In this document: piece by piece, positions 1 to 11,500 of the stretch
Position numbering within the stretch: position 1 is the stretch's first letter
Layout of the letters: each line of letters opens with the position of its first letter
NCBI GenBank assembly: GCA_020746105.1
Contig: CM036617.1
Coordinates: 149,176,578-149,240,577 of the forward strand
Source of the DNA: Trogon surrucura
Taxonomy: Eukaryota > Chordata > Aves > Trogoniformes > Trogonidae
DNA length: 64,000 nucleotides
Direction of reading: 5' to 3'
Position numbers and translations under genes: made by a program
Notes under the pieces: generated by a model
The model's input: the letters and a program-made list of their open reading frames with translations, nothing else
What the model was told of the DNA's origin: nothing
Databases searched by the model: none

Positions 1-79
1 TAAATGGGAAGTCAGTGTTAACAGTGCAATGCTTAAATGGGTCCTAAATAAACCCCTGCCTAGTTTGGAGAGCTCTTTG
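1..79. other. AT-rich flank left of CR1
   Basis: This is a short AT-rich stretch with several stop codons on the + strand. I see no feature in it. It could be host DNA flanking a 5'-truncated CR1 or a degraded CR1 5' UTR. The sequence upstream of the window would decide. Confidence 0.4.
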
Positions 80-95
80 GGTTGCAGAATCTATT

Positions 96-1130
96 ATGGT
101 TGCAACCCCATCAAAGGCCCTCAGGAAAACTGGGTGTGCTGAGACAGAGGCCCCACGCAAACATGTGGCTATTCAGACCTCGGGCTGCCGAGAGTGCCAG
201 AGCCTGGCACTTGCAATAGAGGGGAGCCGAGGGGATGCCTGTGTCAGAGGTGACCAGGTGAACCATCTGCTCAGCCTGGTGGCAGAGCTCAAGGAGCAAG
301 TAGAATGGCTGAGGAGTATCAGGGAGTCTGAGAGAGAAAGAGAGATGGATGGAGCTGCTTCCTGCATCTTAAGCAGCAAGCTCCACAAGAAGTAGAAAAT
401 CCTCTCCCCTCTGGCCATCAGGCAGAAGGAGGGGGCCTAAAGGATGGGAAGGAGTGGAAGCAGGTGCCTACCAGCAGAGGAAGGAAAATCCCTGTCCGGC
501 CTTCCTCACCTGCCCAGTTGCCCTTGCAAAGCAGGTGTGGGGCTCCAGCCAATGAGAGCCAGGCAAAGGAAGAGACAGATGGACATTCATCCATATCCTG
601 TCAAGGGTGAATCAGTCAGGACTTCTTCATCCAAGAAAAAAAGGAGGGTCGTTGTCAATGGCAACTCCCTTCTTAGGGGAACTGCTGCCCGGATCCAACC
701 CACAGGTAAGTCTGTTGCCTCCCTGGAGCTCACATTAGGGACATTACCAAAAATCCCCTAGGCTGGGGCATCCTGCTGATTACTACCCATTGCTAGTTGT
801 CCAAGCTGGCAGTAATGAGATCAAACAAAGGAGTACAAAGAGAAGCAAAAAGGACTTTAAGTCACTAGACCAGTTGATCACAGGAGCTGGGGCACAGGCA
901 GTTTTCTCTTCTATCCCTTCAGCAGCAGCCAGGAATATGGAAAGGACACAAAAGTACATGCAGTTAAGGCATGCCTTAAAGACTGGTGCCGCCAGCAACG
1001 TGTTGGGTTTCATGATCATGCGGAAGTTTACACAGTACCGGGCGTGAGAGATATAGATGGAGTGGGGCTATCTCGGAGAGGGAGGAGAATTCTTGCTGGT
1101 GAGGTGGTGGGATTAATCGATAGGGCTTTC
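96..1130 (+). pseudogene. CR1 ORF1 remnant (coiled coil, esterase-like)
   Basis: CR1 ORF1 encodes an RNA-binding/chaperone-type protein; in vertebrate CR1 it carries an SGNH/GDSL-like esterase domain. The first 99 codons (96-395) contain the typical Cys-containing segment (SGCRECQSLALA, then DACVR) and a Leu/Glu-rich coiled coil (LLSLVAELKEQVEWLRSIRE). The same frame resumes after stops at 393-395 and 438-440 and reaches the esterase block I motif VVVNGNSLLRGT at about 648-683. A frameshift at about 690-710 moves the reading to the next frame, which gives DYYPLLVVQAGSNEI (about 778-822, block III with the GxNE signature). It continues to about 1045 and then to the GLSRRGRRIL segment near 1066, where the catalytic histidine expected in the DGTHLS-type block is not visible. 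At least one more stop lies in the shifted frame. The assignment rests on motif order. Confidence 0.85.
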
Positions 1131-1297
1131 AACTAGGTTGGAAGGGGGAAGGGGAGGATAAAACCTGGCTCACTACAGATGAGCCAGGGGGAAATATCAC
1201 AGGGTGAGGTGTCAAAACAACAACCCTGCTTCAGTGCATCCCCTCCAACAGGGATGGCACAAGCAATGGTAACAGATGCTTCTCCATTAAATCTCTT

Positions 1298-4065
1298 AAG
1301 TATCTGGATACCAATGCGAGAAGCATGGGGAATAAGCAGGGGGAATTAGAAATCTGCGTGCGGTTGGAGAGCTATGATCTCATTGCGATTACAGAGACGT
1401 GGTGGGACAACTTGTGTAACTGTAATGTGGGCCTTGATGGCTTTGTCCTTTTCAGGAAAGACAGGCCAACAAGGCGAGGTGGTGGAGTTGCTCTTTACAT
1501 GAGAGAGCAACTGGAATGTATTGAGATCTGTCCAGGGGCAGATGGGGACCAAGTCGAGAGTTTGTGGGTAAGAATGAAGGGGAAGGTTAACTTAGCTGAT
1601 ACTGTGGTGGAGGTCTATTACAGACCACCTGATCAGGAGGAGAAAGTTGTTGATGTGACCTTTTACAGGCAGCTGTCAGTAGCCTCTCAATCCCAGGCCC
1701 TGGTTCTCTTGGGGGATTTCAACTACCCAGAGATTTGCTGGAAGGCCTACACAGCCAGCCATCCTCAGGCCAGGAGGTTCCTCCAGTGCATCAATGATTA
1801 TTTCTTGATGCAAATGGTGAATGAGCCAACCAGGAGAGGAGCGCTGCCGGACCTTATGCTCACCAGCAAGGAAGGTCTGGTGGAAGCAGTGGAGGTTGAG
1901 GGCAATCTTGGCTGCAGCAACCACGAGACAGTAGAGTTCAGGATCTTGTGTGGTAGGAACAGAATAGCAAGCAGGATCACAAATCTGGGCTTCAGCAGGG
2001 CCAGCTTTGGCCTTTTCAAGCAATTGCGAGGATGATACCCCATGGGACAGGGAACTGGAAGTTAAAGGGGTCCAAGAGAGTTGGTCAATATTCAAGGATC
2101 ACTTCTTCGAGGCTCAGGATCAGTGCATCCCAAAAAACAGGAAATCAAGAAAGAGGTCCAGGAGACCTGCATGATTAACCAGGGATCTGCTGGGCAGACT
2201 CAGGTGGAAGGGGAGGGTGTATAAATTGGGGAAGGAGGGGCTGGCCACTTGGCTGGAGTATAGGACTACTGTCAGAGAATGTAGGGAGGCAATCAGAAAA
2301 GCTAACGCCTCCTTGGAATTAACATTTGCGAGGGAAGTCAAGGACAACAGAAAGGGCTGCTTCAAATACATTGCTGACAAAACTAACACTAGAGGCAATG
2401 TAGGCCCTCTTGTGAATGAGGTGGGTGCCCTGGAGACAGAGGACAGAAAGAAGGTAGAGTTGCTGAATGCCTTCTTTGCCTCTGTCTACGCTGTTGGAGA
2501 CTGTCCTCAGGAGCCTCAGTCCCCTGAGGCCTCAGAGGAAGTCAAGAAAAAGGAGTAGTTTGCCTTGGTTGAGGAGGACTGGGTTAGGGATAAATTAGGA
2601 CACTTGAACATCCATAAATCCACAAGCCCTGATGGGATGCACCTGCAGATGCTGAGGGAGCTCGTGGAAGTCATTGCTAGGCCTCTCTCCATCATCTTTG
2701 GTAAGTCATGGGGAACAGGTGAGGTGCCTGAAGACTGGAGGACAGCGAATGTCACTCCAGTCTATAAGAAAGGCAAGAAGGATGACTCGGGTAACTACAG
2801 ACCGGTCAGCCTCACCTCCATCCCTGGAAAGGTGATGGAACAACTTATCTTTGGTGCTGTCTCTAGGCATATCAAGGATAAGAAGGTTATTAGGAGCAGT
2901 CAGCATGGCTTTGCCAAGGGGAAGTCATGTTTGACCAACCTGATAGCCTTTTACGAAGACATAACCAGGTGGGTGGATGGTGGCCGTGCAGTGGACATGG
3001 TCTACCTGGACATCAGCAAGGCCTTTGACACCGTCTCCCACAGCATCCTCATAGGTAAACTGAGGAAGTGTGGTCTGGATGACCAAGCAGTGAGGTGGGT
3101 TGGGAACTGGTTGAAGGGAAGAAGCCAGAGAGTTGGTAGTCAACGGGGTAGAGTCTGGCTGGATGCCTGTGTCTAGTGGGGTCCCTCAGGGGTCAGTGCT
3201 CGGGCCAGTGATTTTCAATATATTCATCAATGACCTGGATGAGGGATTAGAGAATGTTGTCAGCAAGTTTGCTGATGATACGAAATTGGGAGGAGTGGCT
3301 GACACACCAGAAGGCTGTGCAGCCATTCAGAGAGACCTGGACAGGCTGGAGGGCTGGGCGGGGAGAAATCTTATGAAGTTCAATAAGGGCAAGTGTAGAG
3401 TCTTGCACTTGGGAAAGAATAATCCCATGTGCCAATATAGGTTGGGGACTGCTCTGCTGGAGAGCAGCGCAGGGGAAAGGGACCTGGGGGTTCTAGTGGA
3501 CAGCAGGATGACCATGAGCCAGCAATGTGCCCTCGTGGCCAAGAAGGCCAATGGCATCCTGGGGTGTATTAGAAGGGGAGTAGCTAGTAGGTCGAGAGAG
3601 GTCCTCCTGCCCCTCTACTCTGCCCTGGTGAGGCCACATCTGGAATATTGTGTCCAGGTCTGGGCCCCTCAGCTCAAGAGGGACAGGGAACTGCTTGAGA
3701 AAGTCCAGCGCAGAGCCACAAAGATGGTGAAGGGAGTGGAACCTCTCCCTTATGAGGAAAGGCTGAAGGAGCTGGGTTTCTTTAGTTTGGAGAAGAGGAG
3801 GCTGAGGGGTGACCTCATTATGTTTATAAATATGTCAAGGGGGAGTGTCAGGGGGATGGTGCCAGGCTCTTTTCAGTGATGTCCAATGACAGGAGAAGGG
3901 GAAATGGGTACAAGTTGGATATAGGAGGTTCCACAAAAACATTAGGAAAATCTTTTTCCCAGTGAGGGTGACAGAGCACTGGAAACAGGTTGCCCAGGGA
4001 GGTTGTGGAGTCTCCTTCTCTGGAGACATTCAAAACCCTCCTGGACACATTCCTGTGGGATCTAC
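1298..4065 (+). pseudogene. CR1 ORF2 remnant: AP endonuclease + reverse transcriptase
   Basis: ORF2 of CR1 nicks target DNA and copies the element RNA there by target-primed reverse transcription. The endonuclease part (1325-2035, in frame from about 1298) shows the start region TNARSMGNKQ, ITETWWD, YRPPDQEE near 1618, GDFNYPEICW near 1711 and SNHETVEF near 1915, which are the APE-type catalytic blocks. The RT part shows SPDGMHLQMLREL (~2625), NVTPVYKKGKKDDSGNYRPVSLTSIPGK (~2750-2830), QHGFAKGKSCLTNL (~2900), VYLDISKAFDT (~3000), [12 protein letters not shown] (~3172) and the catalytic FADD at 3268-3279. Breaks I can see are a frameshift near 2030, a TGA at 2172-2174 where family members have Trp, a TAG at 2556-2558, an extra G near 3134, a lost base near 3819 and an extra A near 3985. 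The protein cannot be made in one piece. Confidence 0.95.
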
Positions 4066-4146
4066 TGTAGGTGATCCTGCTCTGGCAGGGGGGCTGGACT
4101 AGATGACCTTTTGATGTCCCTTCCAACCCCTAACATTCTGTGATAT

Positions 4147-7100
4147 ACCTATATATACAAAACCAGTATTGAACCTGACTCCCTCCTCCCATAGCAATCC
4201 CCACGGATGCTGCAGAGCAGGTGTCACCAGGAAGCCCCAGGCTTAGCGGCTACAGGGAGCTGTATATGTGAGCTGGATTCAGGAACTAAGGATCGGGATC
4301 AAAGGCGGAAGATCAGATGGAGTCCTCCCTGGACACTGGCCATTGCAGAAAATAGGCCTAAACTCTCGTGATCACTCAATTTATACTAAATATGATGTAT
4401 ATGGAATGGAATACTCTCTTTGGTCACCTGTCCTGTCTATTACCCCCCGGAGGTGCAACCTTTTGCTTCCTTGTGACCCCTCTTACTACCCAGCACCCCC
4501 AGCGTGACACACAAGAGCCAGCAGTGGCCTTGGTCACTGTAGGAATAAGTATAAGCAAGAGCCTTTCTGCATCCCAGTCCCAGGCAGTAACTGTAAACAT
4601 CAGGTGTTATCACTGCCAGTAGCAGACACTGTCTGCAAAAACATGCTGCTGACTTCAGAAAGTGCAGCCTCTTAGAAAAGACTGAGATGGAAAGTAAAAG
4701 TCACTGAACAGAACTGGTTTTGTTTAGCTCAAGCTGGGACAGTGACCCATCTAGACATTTTCAACTCAAGAACACTACTACCAGTCCATTTTTTTTTAGC
4801 TTGGAGGTTTGAAGAAACCTGAAGAGCGAAAACAGTTCTGTGTTTCATCATCATTTTATGGAAGCACCATGTCAAACCTGAAATATTCCAGGTTAAACAA
4901 TATAAACAAACTTAAAGAGCTTTGGAAAATGAACTTAGATGTGACTAAAACAATATGCACAATTACAGAAATCAAGTAAATCTGACCAGCATTTTTTTGT
5001 GTTTGTAGCACAACCAGCCATATACTTTTCAAGAGAAAAAGACAGAGAATATATTTTATTAGATGAAATAGCACAGCTGGAAAAACTAGATCAACTTCTG
5101 GGCACCCAGCCCTTCTTTGGAACTGAAGCATAAAAACAGCCTAGGCTTGCTTCACTAAAAAAGAACGAAAAACCCCAGAGAGATTTGTTTTAACACCTTA
5201 CATAAACCATCCCTGCAACAGCCTCTATTTCCTTTATTTGAATTATTTTCTGGGAGTTTGGAGAGCTTGGCTGCCCCTTGAACACATTCTGTTGGATTCT
5301 TAATGGCACTAGACCCTTCCTCCTGGGAAAGGAAAATAGGTGTGTTGTACATGAGCTCTATGCATGTACCCTTGCAAAGCAGAGAGGGTGCAACCCATGT
5401 GTCTTGCTGAATGGCTGTGCACAAAAGCAAAGATGTTATGTTAAGACAAAAACACAGAAGTTTTAATCTGCACCTGTTTTGGCATCCTGACCATCAAAAC
5501 AGAGAAGCCGTTTAGAGTAAAAATAGCAATGGTTCAGCCACTACATTAAAAACCGCAAGACCCATTAAATGGAATTTCTAATAAAAATTCTTCCTAACTG
5601 GTTAATTGAAGTTGCTAAATGATTTCTTTTTATAGTAAAAGCTTTATAATTAACAAGCCAGACATTGATTTCTAGTCATTATCAATTTCTCTATGATTAT
5701 TATTGCTTCTATAATAATCTTCACTGTATTAACATAGATTAAGAAGCTCTTTAAAATAGAGCAGCTTCATTAGCTCCTGCTATCACAGGAGGACCTGCAG
5801 AACTCGGCACTTCAGTTAACCACCATGCAGAAGCTGAAAATAAATGCTGCAAGACTCTATTCCTAGGGGCTGACATGCATGGAGAAGTGTGAGAAACCTC
5901 AGCGCTCAACTCCAAGCACTTAACTCCCAGTCAGTAAAGCATTAACTTGGACGACAGTATTTCTGTGTGCTACATTAATGAAACATCTTTTATCCTATGG
6001 ACCTACCACAAAAAAACCTTTACAAATCCAGTTGCAAAACTGGAATAATTTCAGCTGAGTAGATTTATGTGTGGTAAAACAACCTTTGAAACACACAAAA
6101 ATTTAAGGAAAATTAGTAGCATGGGAGAGAGTATGAATATCTCCCCCTGTATAAACCTGGCTTTCAGGCATCAGAGTACAGCAACTGAAGCAGGAATGAG
6201 AATGGGACCTGAGACACAAAGTTTTGCTCTTATGAAATGTGCCAGGAAATCTCTGCAGACTAAGAGGCTATTTCTTATCCACAAAGATAGTAGCTCACTC
6301 GCTGAACTTTGCCTGATATTTTCCATGGAGATATGCTAAGACTGATAATAGTTATGGTTGTCCTTTGGACACAGAGAGACTGTTCAATTCCGCCTGCAAA
6401 TAACTGAATTCAATGAAAGTTTTAGTACACTTTGAATTTGTTTGCTTTTAAAGTCTGACTACTTGCGCTGAGATTTTGATGTATGATTCAATTGAAAGAG
6501 AATTATACTGATGGATTAAAAATCAGAAGTATTCAGAAAACATTTTCATATTTGAAATATTGCCCCTATTTTTCAGCATAGTTCAAAAAATAAATGTGTT
6601 AGAGCTGCTTTCTTCAGTTATCTACAGTAATCTTTTCTGCTCCTAAAACAGTCATTGTGGGATTTTAAATCGAGCTTCATAGATATACTTTGTCAGTCCT
6701 GGTCTAAATTACGCTCAGCCTTCTCTGGCTTTCACAGGAATTAGTGGATAAGGTTCCCACCTATCCTGCTCCTGAACTGGTCAAGTGCTAAAGGACAAGT
6801 TTTTGCAGTTTCGTGTGACTTGCCCAAATTTATTAAGATGTTAGACTGATGCAATGCTCTTTCAAGTTATAGAAATCTCAATCCATCACTCAGAAAACCT
6901 TACTCCTCTCATAGTTCTGCTGTATTCCGAGGAGCATAAATATGGAAAATCATACAGGCAGTACAAAGTGATGGAAGATCAGATCTTTACAGATTCTGTT
7001 CAAGGAAGTACCACATGGATATTTAGTTTTAAATTAAACCTAAGATCATTATGAATTTACCAAGATCTACACATGGATGTGAGGGACTTTTAGGGAGACG

Positions 7101-7649
7101 TGGGCGGAAGGAAAGGAAGTCTGCTTGAATAAAGCCTTCAAGATGGAAGAGGGTGGGACCTGTTATCAATTTTTCCAGAAGTTTTGATTTGGTAGTCAAC
7201 AATTCAAAATAAGATAATAGTAATAATAACAACAACAACAAAAAAAAATCAATCATGGCAGTTGACAAAAATTTGGTTGTCTGGAATACATTTCTGAGAT
7301 GCAGCACAGTGACTTAAGAGCCCAAATCCACCTGAGAGAATAAGTGTACCTATAGCAGGCAGTGGAGGACTGTGCAGAAACGTGATATCTGAGAGAGGTT
7401 TGAACTAACAAGCTCTGGAACTGGCAGCACTGACTGGAACAGCAGTGTGCTACTTTGATTTGCTGTGAGACAAGGTTATTTACTGCTAGCCTGCTGAAAT
7501 GCTAGGGCCTGAATTGTAGGCCCTGAACTGAAGTGGACCTAGAGATGAACCTCACAACCCCCCACTATACAGTATTAATCACATATGTAACATATTGATA
7601 ATCTATTTTAGCATATATATATATATGTATATATATATTCCAAGGCAAA
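4147..7649. other. Noncoding single-copy DNA
   Basis: No gene-like open frame or recognised repeat was found. Contents are mostly AT-rich. A block at about 5545-5770 is rich in TAAT/ATTA cores and lacks CpG, resembling a conserved noncoding element (inference only). A (TA)n microsatellite sits at 7613-7639. The open frames present (62-92 codons) have no recognisable protein motif. Confidence 0.6.
7613..7639. repeat. (TA)n microsatellite
   Basis: About 27 bases of alternating TA with a single G interruption, directly read. Confidence 0.9.
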
Positions 7650-8305
7650 TCTGTAAGAGCTTTGCTGTAACACTAAATGTGCAGTGACAACTAGCAGTGA
7701 TCTTTCTTTATCTAAAGGCCAGGTGCAAGGCTGGGAAAGTAGCTGCCTCTTGCTTTGTTAGAAGCATGTTACAAGGCCATGAGAACAGAGGCCTGGCTTT
7801 GGTGAGAAATAGGTAATTAAGGACCAAAATAGATAGGGAGACTCCCTTGTATTCTTCCTTTAGTCCTGGCCAGGCTGTGGGAGGAATACAACAGAGCGGA
7901 CAACACCAGATGTTGCCAGATTTGAAGTTATGTCAGGCTGTTTATTTAACAGTATAAAAGCTGGATCCTCTTGCAGCGACTTCGAAGACCTCACCTGTGA
8001 GTGGACGCACTGCGTAGGTCTTTCCAATTGCCAGGATGATTCTACAGAATCCTCGTTGCAACAGTTGCTCCCCAGCAACTGCGGATCTGGATGATGATAT
8101 TAGGGCTATTGGTGATGCATCTTTCTTAATAACTGTCATTAACCCTGCTTGTTCTCCTTGTTGCTTAAACTAGAGTGTAATAAGCTTGCATTGCCTTATT
8201 CTGGTAATACTTTGAAATAGACAGTAAAATAAGCTTATCCTTCTGTTGGTGCCTGTGTCCCTTTCTGCGGGACTTCCCCTGTTCCCGGGGCCAATTAGCA
8301 AAACA
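7650..8305 (+). mobile_element. Probable solo LTR, old (ERVL-like)
   Basis: The stretch has the layout of a retrovirus-like LTR in + orientation: a possible TG start near 7650, a TATAAAAG box at about 7953, an AATAAG-type poly-A region near 8228 and a terminal segment containing GTTGGTGCCTGTGTCCC and CGGGGCCAATTAG, ending in CA near 8305. That terminal segment resembles the ends of avian ERVL-type LTRs as I remember them. I could not find a convincing target-site duplication, so both boundaries are approximate and the copy is probably old and eroded. No internal retroviral genes are attached. Confidence 0.4.
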
Positions 8306-8557
8306 CCTGTATACAAGCAGAACTAAACATTTTGCCAAACACGTGGAATTGTTTTGTGGCCATGCACAGACACATGCCTGTTACTGTGTTACATGAACAA
8401 CAATGAGCATACCGCTAGAGAGTGTTAAGGGGTTAAGGAAAGCACAACGCTCTTAGTTCCTCCCCTTGTATATTCACTTTTGATACTACTTCTGGGATCT
8501 GAATTAGTATCTTTGTGCGGTAATGTGTTTCCTAATAAAGACAGACCAGCCTGTTGT

Positions 8558-8580
8558 TATATGACTCTATGATTCTATGA
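8558..8580 (+). repeat. CR1-like octamer tail, body not recognised
   Basis: The sequence ends in two to three degenerate copies of the ATTCTATG octamer (GACTCTATGATTCTATGA), the hallmark of a CR1 3' terminus. The preceding ~150 bases do not match the CR1 3' UTR that I recognise elsewhere in the window. It may be a very short CR1 relic, a divergent CR1 subfamily or a passenger sequence mobilised by CR1 machinery. Confidence 0.45.
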
Positions 8581-11500
8581 GTCAGAGCTAACTTGGCATT
8601 TCTAATATATATTGGGTGATGTAAATATAACCTAAGACCCTTTGCCACCTGCTTCTTAAAAATTTAAGAAGCCTTACTTCCATGTCATGAGACATACTGA
8701 TTCATATTTCATGGTCTTTACTGATGATGCTCAACTGAAACTTGATTTAGCAAAAGTAGAACTTTGTAATGCAGCAGTACAAAGCTATTAAAATTAATTG
8801 ATCTGACCACAACCATCAGTTAACTCAAGAAATAACCCAGGAATCATCACAACTTTTAAAAATTCTCTAGATAAACATAATCGATGTATACAGTGATATG
8901 ATCTAAGGGAATATATGCATTCATTTCCCTTTTCCATTCACCTAAGAGAGTACTGAAACTTTTATCTGATGCCACATTAAGATATAATGTGCACTGACAT
9001 GCAACAGGTAACAAATTCCCAAAACTTTCTTTGATGTCTTTCAGTCATGTTTCTGTCAAATAATTCACTATAGAAAGAATACACAGAGACATTACTAACT
9101 ACTCTGTAACTAAATGATTGTTTTAAACCAAAGCCATGCTATTTCTTTTGTATCTTCAACCCAAATCTTCATTTTTATTCTTATTTTATGTATCTGATCC
9201 AGAGGGGAATATTGTGCATATTCACCTGAAAAACTTATGGAGTGAGAAATCAAACCTGAGAACAAAGTCCCAGTCTTTCATCCTATAATACACAGAACAT
9301 CAAAGGGCCACACCTATGAAAATATTATTTTTCCTCTAAGCTTTTTGTCCCGAGGCTATCACAAATCTCTCTGCTCTTGTCCGATTTATATTTCAACAAT
9401 ATTTTCAGTAACTTCTACAGCTCAATGTCTATTGAACAAATAATCTGGAAGCATTGCAGAGATGTCATTACGTCCTAATACAGCATATATAGAATAATAA
9501 ATGTTTTGAAATCAATCTATTTTCCCAGATAGGAAGAATATATCAATGTAATAGGTACTCTAATTTAGGACAAATATCCTGTGGCTGCAGTAACGAGGGC
9601 CTTGAACTGTAACACAAAGAAGAGCTTTGCATCTTCAGCATCTCTTTGGATAAGGCTCTGCATTGCCTTCTCTAAATTCAGTGCACAGTTGGTTTAGATT
9701 CACACTGTAGTGCACAGTATGCAAACGTTTCTTATAAAAAATGTTTCAGGCCAAATTCATTTTGGTCCAACTCCATTAACCCCTTGAGAGATACCTATGT
9801 TTCAACAGAAAGTGGATTAAAGCAATTAAAAACTCAAGGCATGTAATGGTATGAATGTCTCCTGTTATGCTATGGTCTTACCCCATCTCCACTAGAAAAC
9901 AAATGACCAGGCTGGGATCCTCCTACCACCACAGGTGAAAGCAGTTGTGGTGTTAACTATTCTTGCATTTCTTCATCATAAAATTAGCACTCCTTTCTAA
10001 TGACTTTCACTTTTGTGTGAGAAGGCTCAGGTGACAGACTACACTGGTCATTCTCAGGATGCATTCAGAAGAATCTCTTCACAACTGCCAAGAGTAGCGA
10101 GAGGAATTGAGATGAATTACTGCCTGTGTTGAGATCAAGGAAAGCTGATGACTTTGGGTAGGTGGTGAGCCAAGATATACTTGGGTTCTGATCTGAGCCC
10201 CGTACACCACCTGATTTGAAGAGATACACAACATCTATACCTTAATCTAACCATGTCTTAATTCTCTATATTCACTGGCATTCGTTCACCTTTCCTGATT
10301 TCTTATTTATTCTAGACATAACTTTTAATGCAGACCCAGATAGTAGAATGAAAGACATTATTTCCAAATCTGTTTCTGAATTTCACAACTCGATTTGCTT
10401 TGCTAATACAGAATTCAATTCTGAAGCCTGTGAGTTTTGGAGAAGTTAGGACTAGGTTCACCTGTGGCTACCAAATTCCTAAGGTTCATGAAAGTCACTC
10501 ATCCATAGTCTCCCCCTCGCTCTCCAAATCCCAATTAGATCTGTACTTTATAAGATGAAAATGTGAAATAATTTACAAGATCAGGAAATTAGGCATTAAA
10601 CAACCTATGTCTCTAGGTATTTATTTAAGCGTAGTATGGTCTGACAGTTCTTAAGAGATGTGATACCAAACAATTTTAGAGTCTCGTAAGTCATGAAAGT
10701 TTTATTAAATTCATTTAAAAATATCGTCAGTATATAAAAGATTATTTTGAACATGAATCTTAAAGTAGAATCAAAAGATGGTTTTGATCATAAGAAATTG
10801 TAAAGGAATCAGTAATAAGAGGGATTGATCCAAAGGACAGGTGTTCCTAAACTTTTATCCATGGATAGCAAGTCAGCAGGTCAGACTTCAGAACAGGAGA
10901 TCCATAAAAAAAGTATAAAAAAGTAGTCTGCCAAGAAATACTTTTATGTCCTGTGCTTGTAACATGAGTTTCCTTGAGATGACTAGCCCTGTCAATTCAG
11001 TGCCTCTCAAAGAGGTGTTGCAGTAACTTCTGATGTGAACTAATGAACAAGGAATAAAATAGCAGACCAGAGGAGCTCTACAAACTTTTACAATTCCTTG
11101 TGGCAGGGTCTTTTGGGCCTTTATTCTTTGACAGATTTATCCTGGTATTTAATTTTTCTCTCTCTTTCTTTCTTCACCCACCCACCCTGATTATTCACCG
11201 CAGTTCTGGTTCAGCTGAAAGAATTCCTGGAGGTCCCTTGAATGATAATTTGTGATAACCGTATAAAAAGTCCCTTTGCAGAATGCCTTCAGATGCTCTG
11301 AAAACTGCTACCCTACAATATCCCCAGGCTGCAAAGACAGAGATGCATGGTGCAATATCTCCCTGATGTTATTTATACTGATGGAAGGAAATTAATTTAA
11401 ACTGTATTAAGCTAAAGTAACTGAATTTTGCATGAGAAGAAGAATGAACTGGGAAAGTGAAATCCGTACGCTGATCTGACTCCAAGACTTTCCGTTTGCG

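Larger units (their letters stand above)
80..4146 (+). mobile_element. CR1 LINE, near full length, decayed
   Basis: This is a non-LTR retrotransposon of the CR1 clade. In order it carries an ORF1 remnant (about 96-1130), an ORF2 remnant (about 1298-4065) with endonuclease and reverse transcriptase, a short 3' UTR (CTGCTCTGGCAGG near 4078, GGACTAGATGA near 4095) and the start of the ATTCTGTG octamer tail at about 4135-4146. CR1 elements lack a poly-A tail and end in such octamers. A complete CR1 is about 4.5 kb, so only the 5' UTR region appears to be missing. The first ~75 bases are AT-rich and do not look like a GC-rich CR1 5' UTR, which suggests 5' truncation just upstream of ORF1. The exact 5' boundary is uncertain. 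Both ORFs carry stops and frameshifts, so the copy is dead. Confidence 0.95.
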
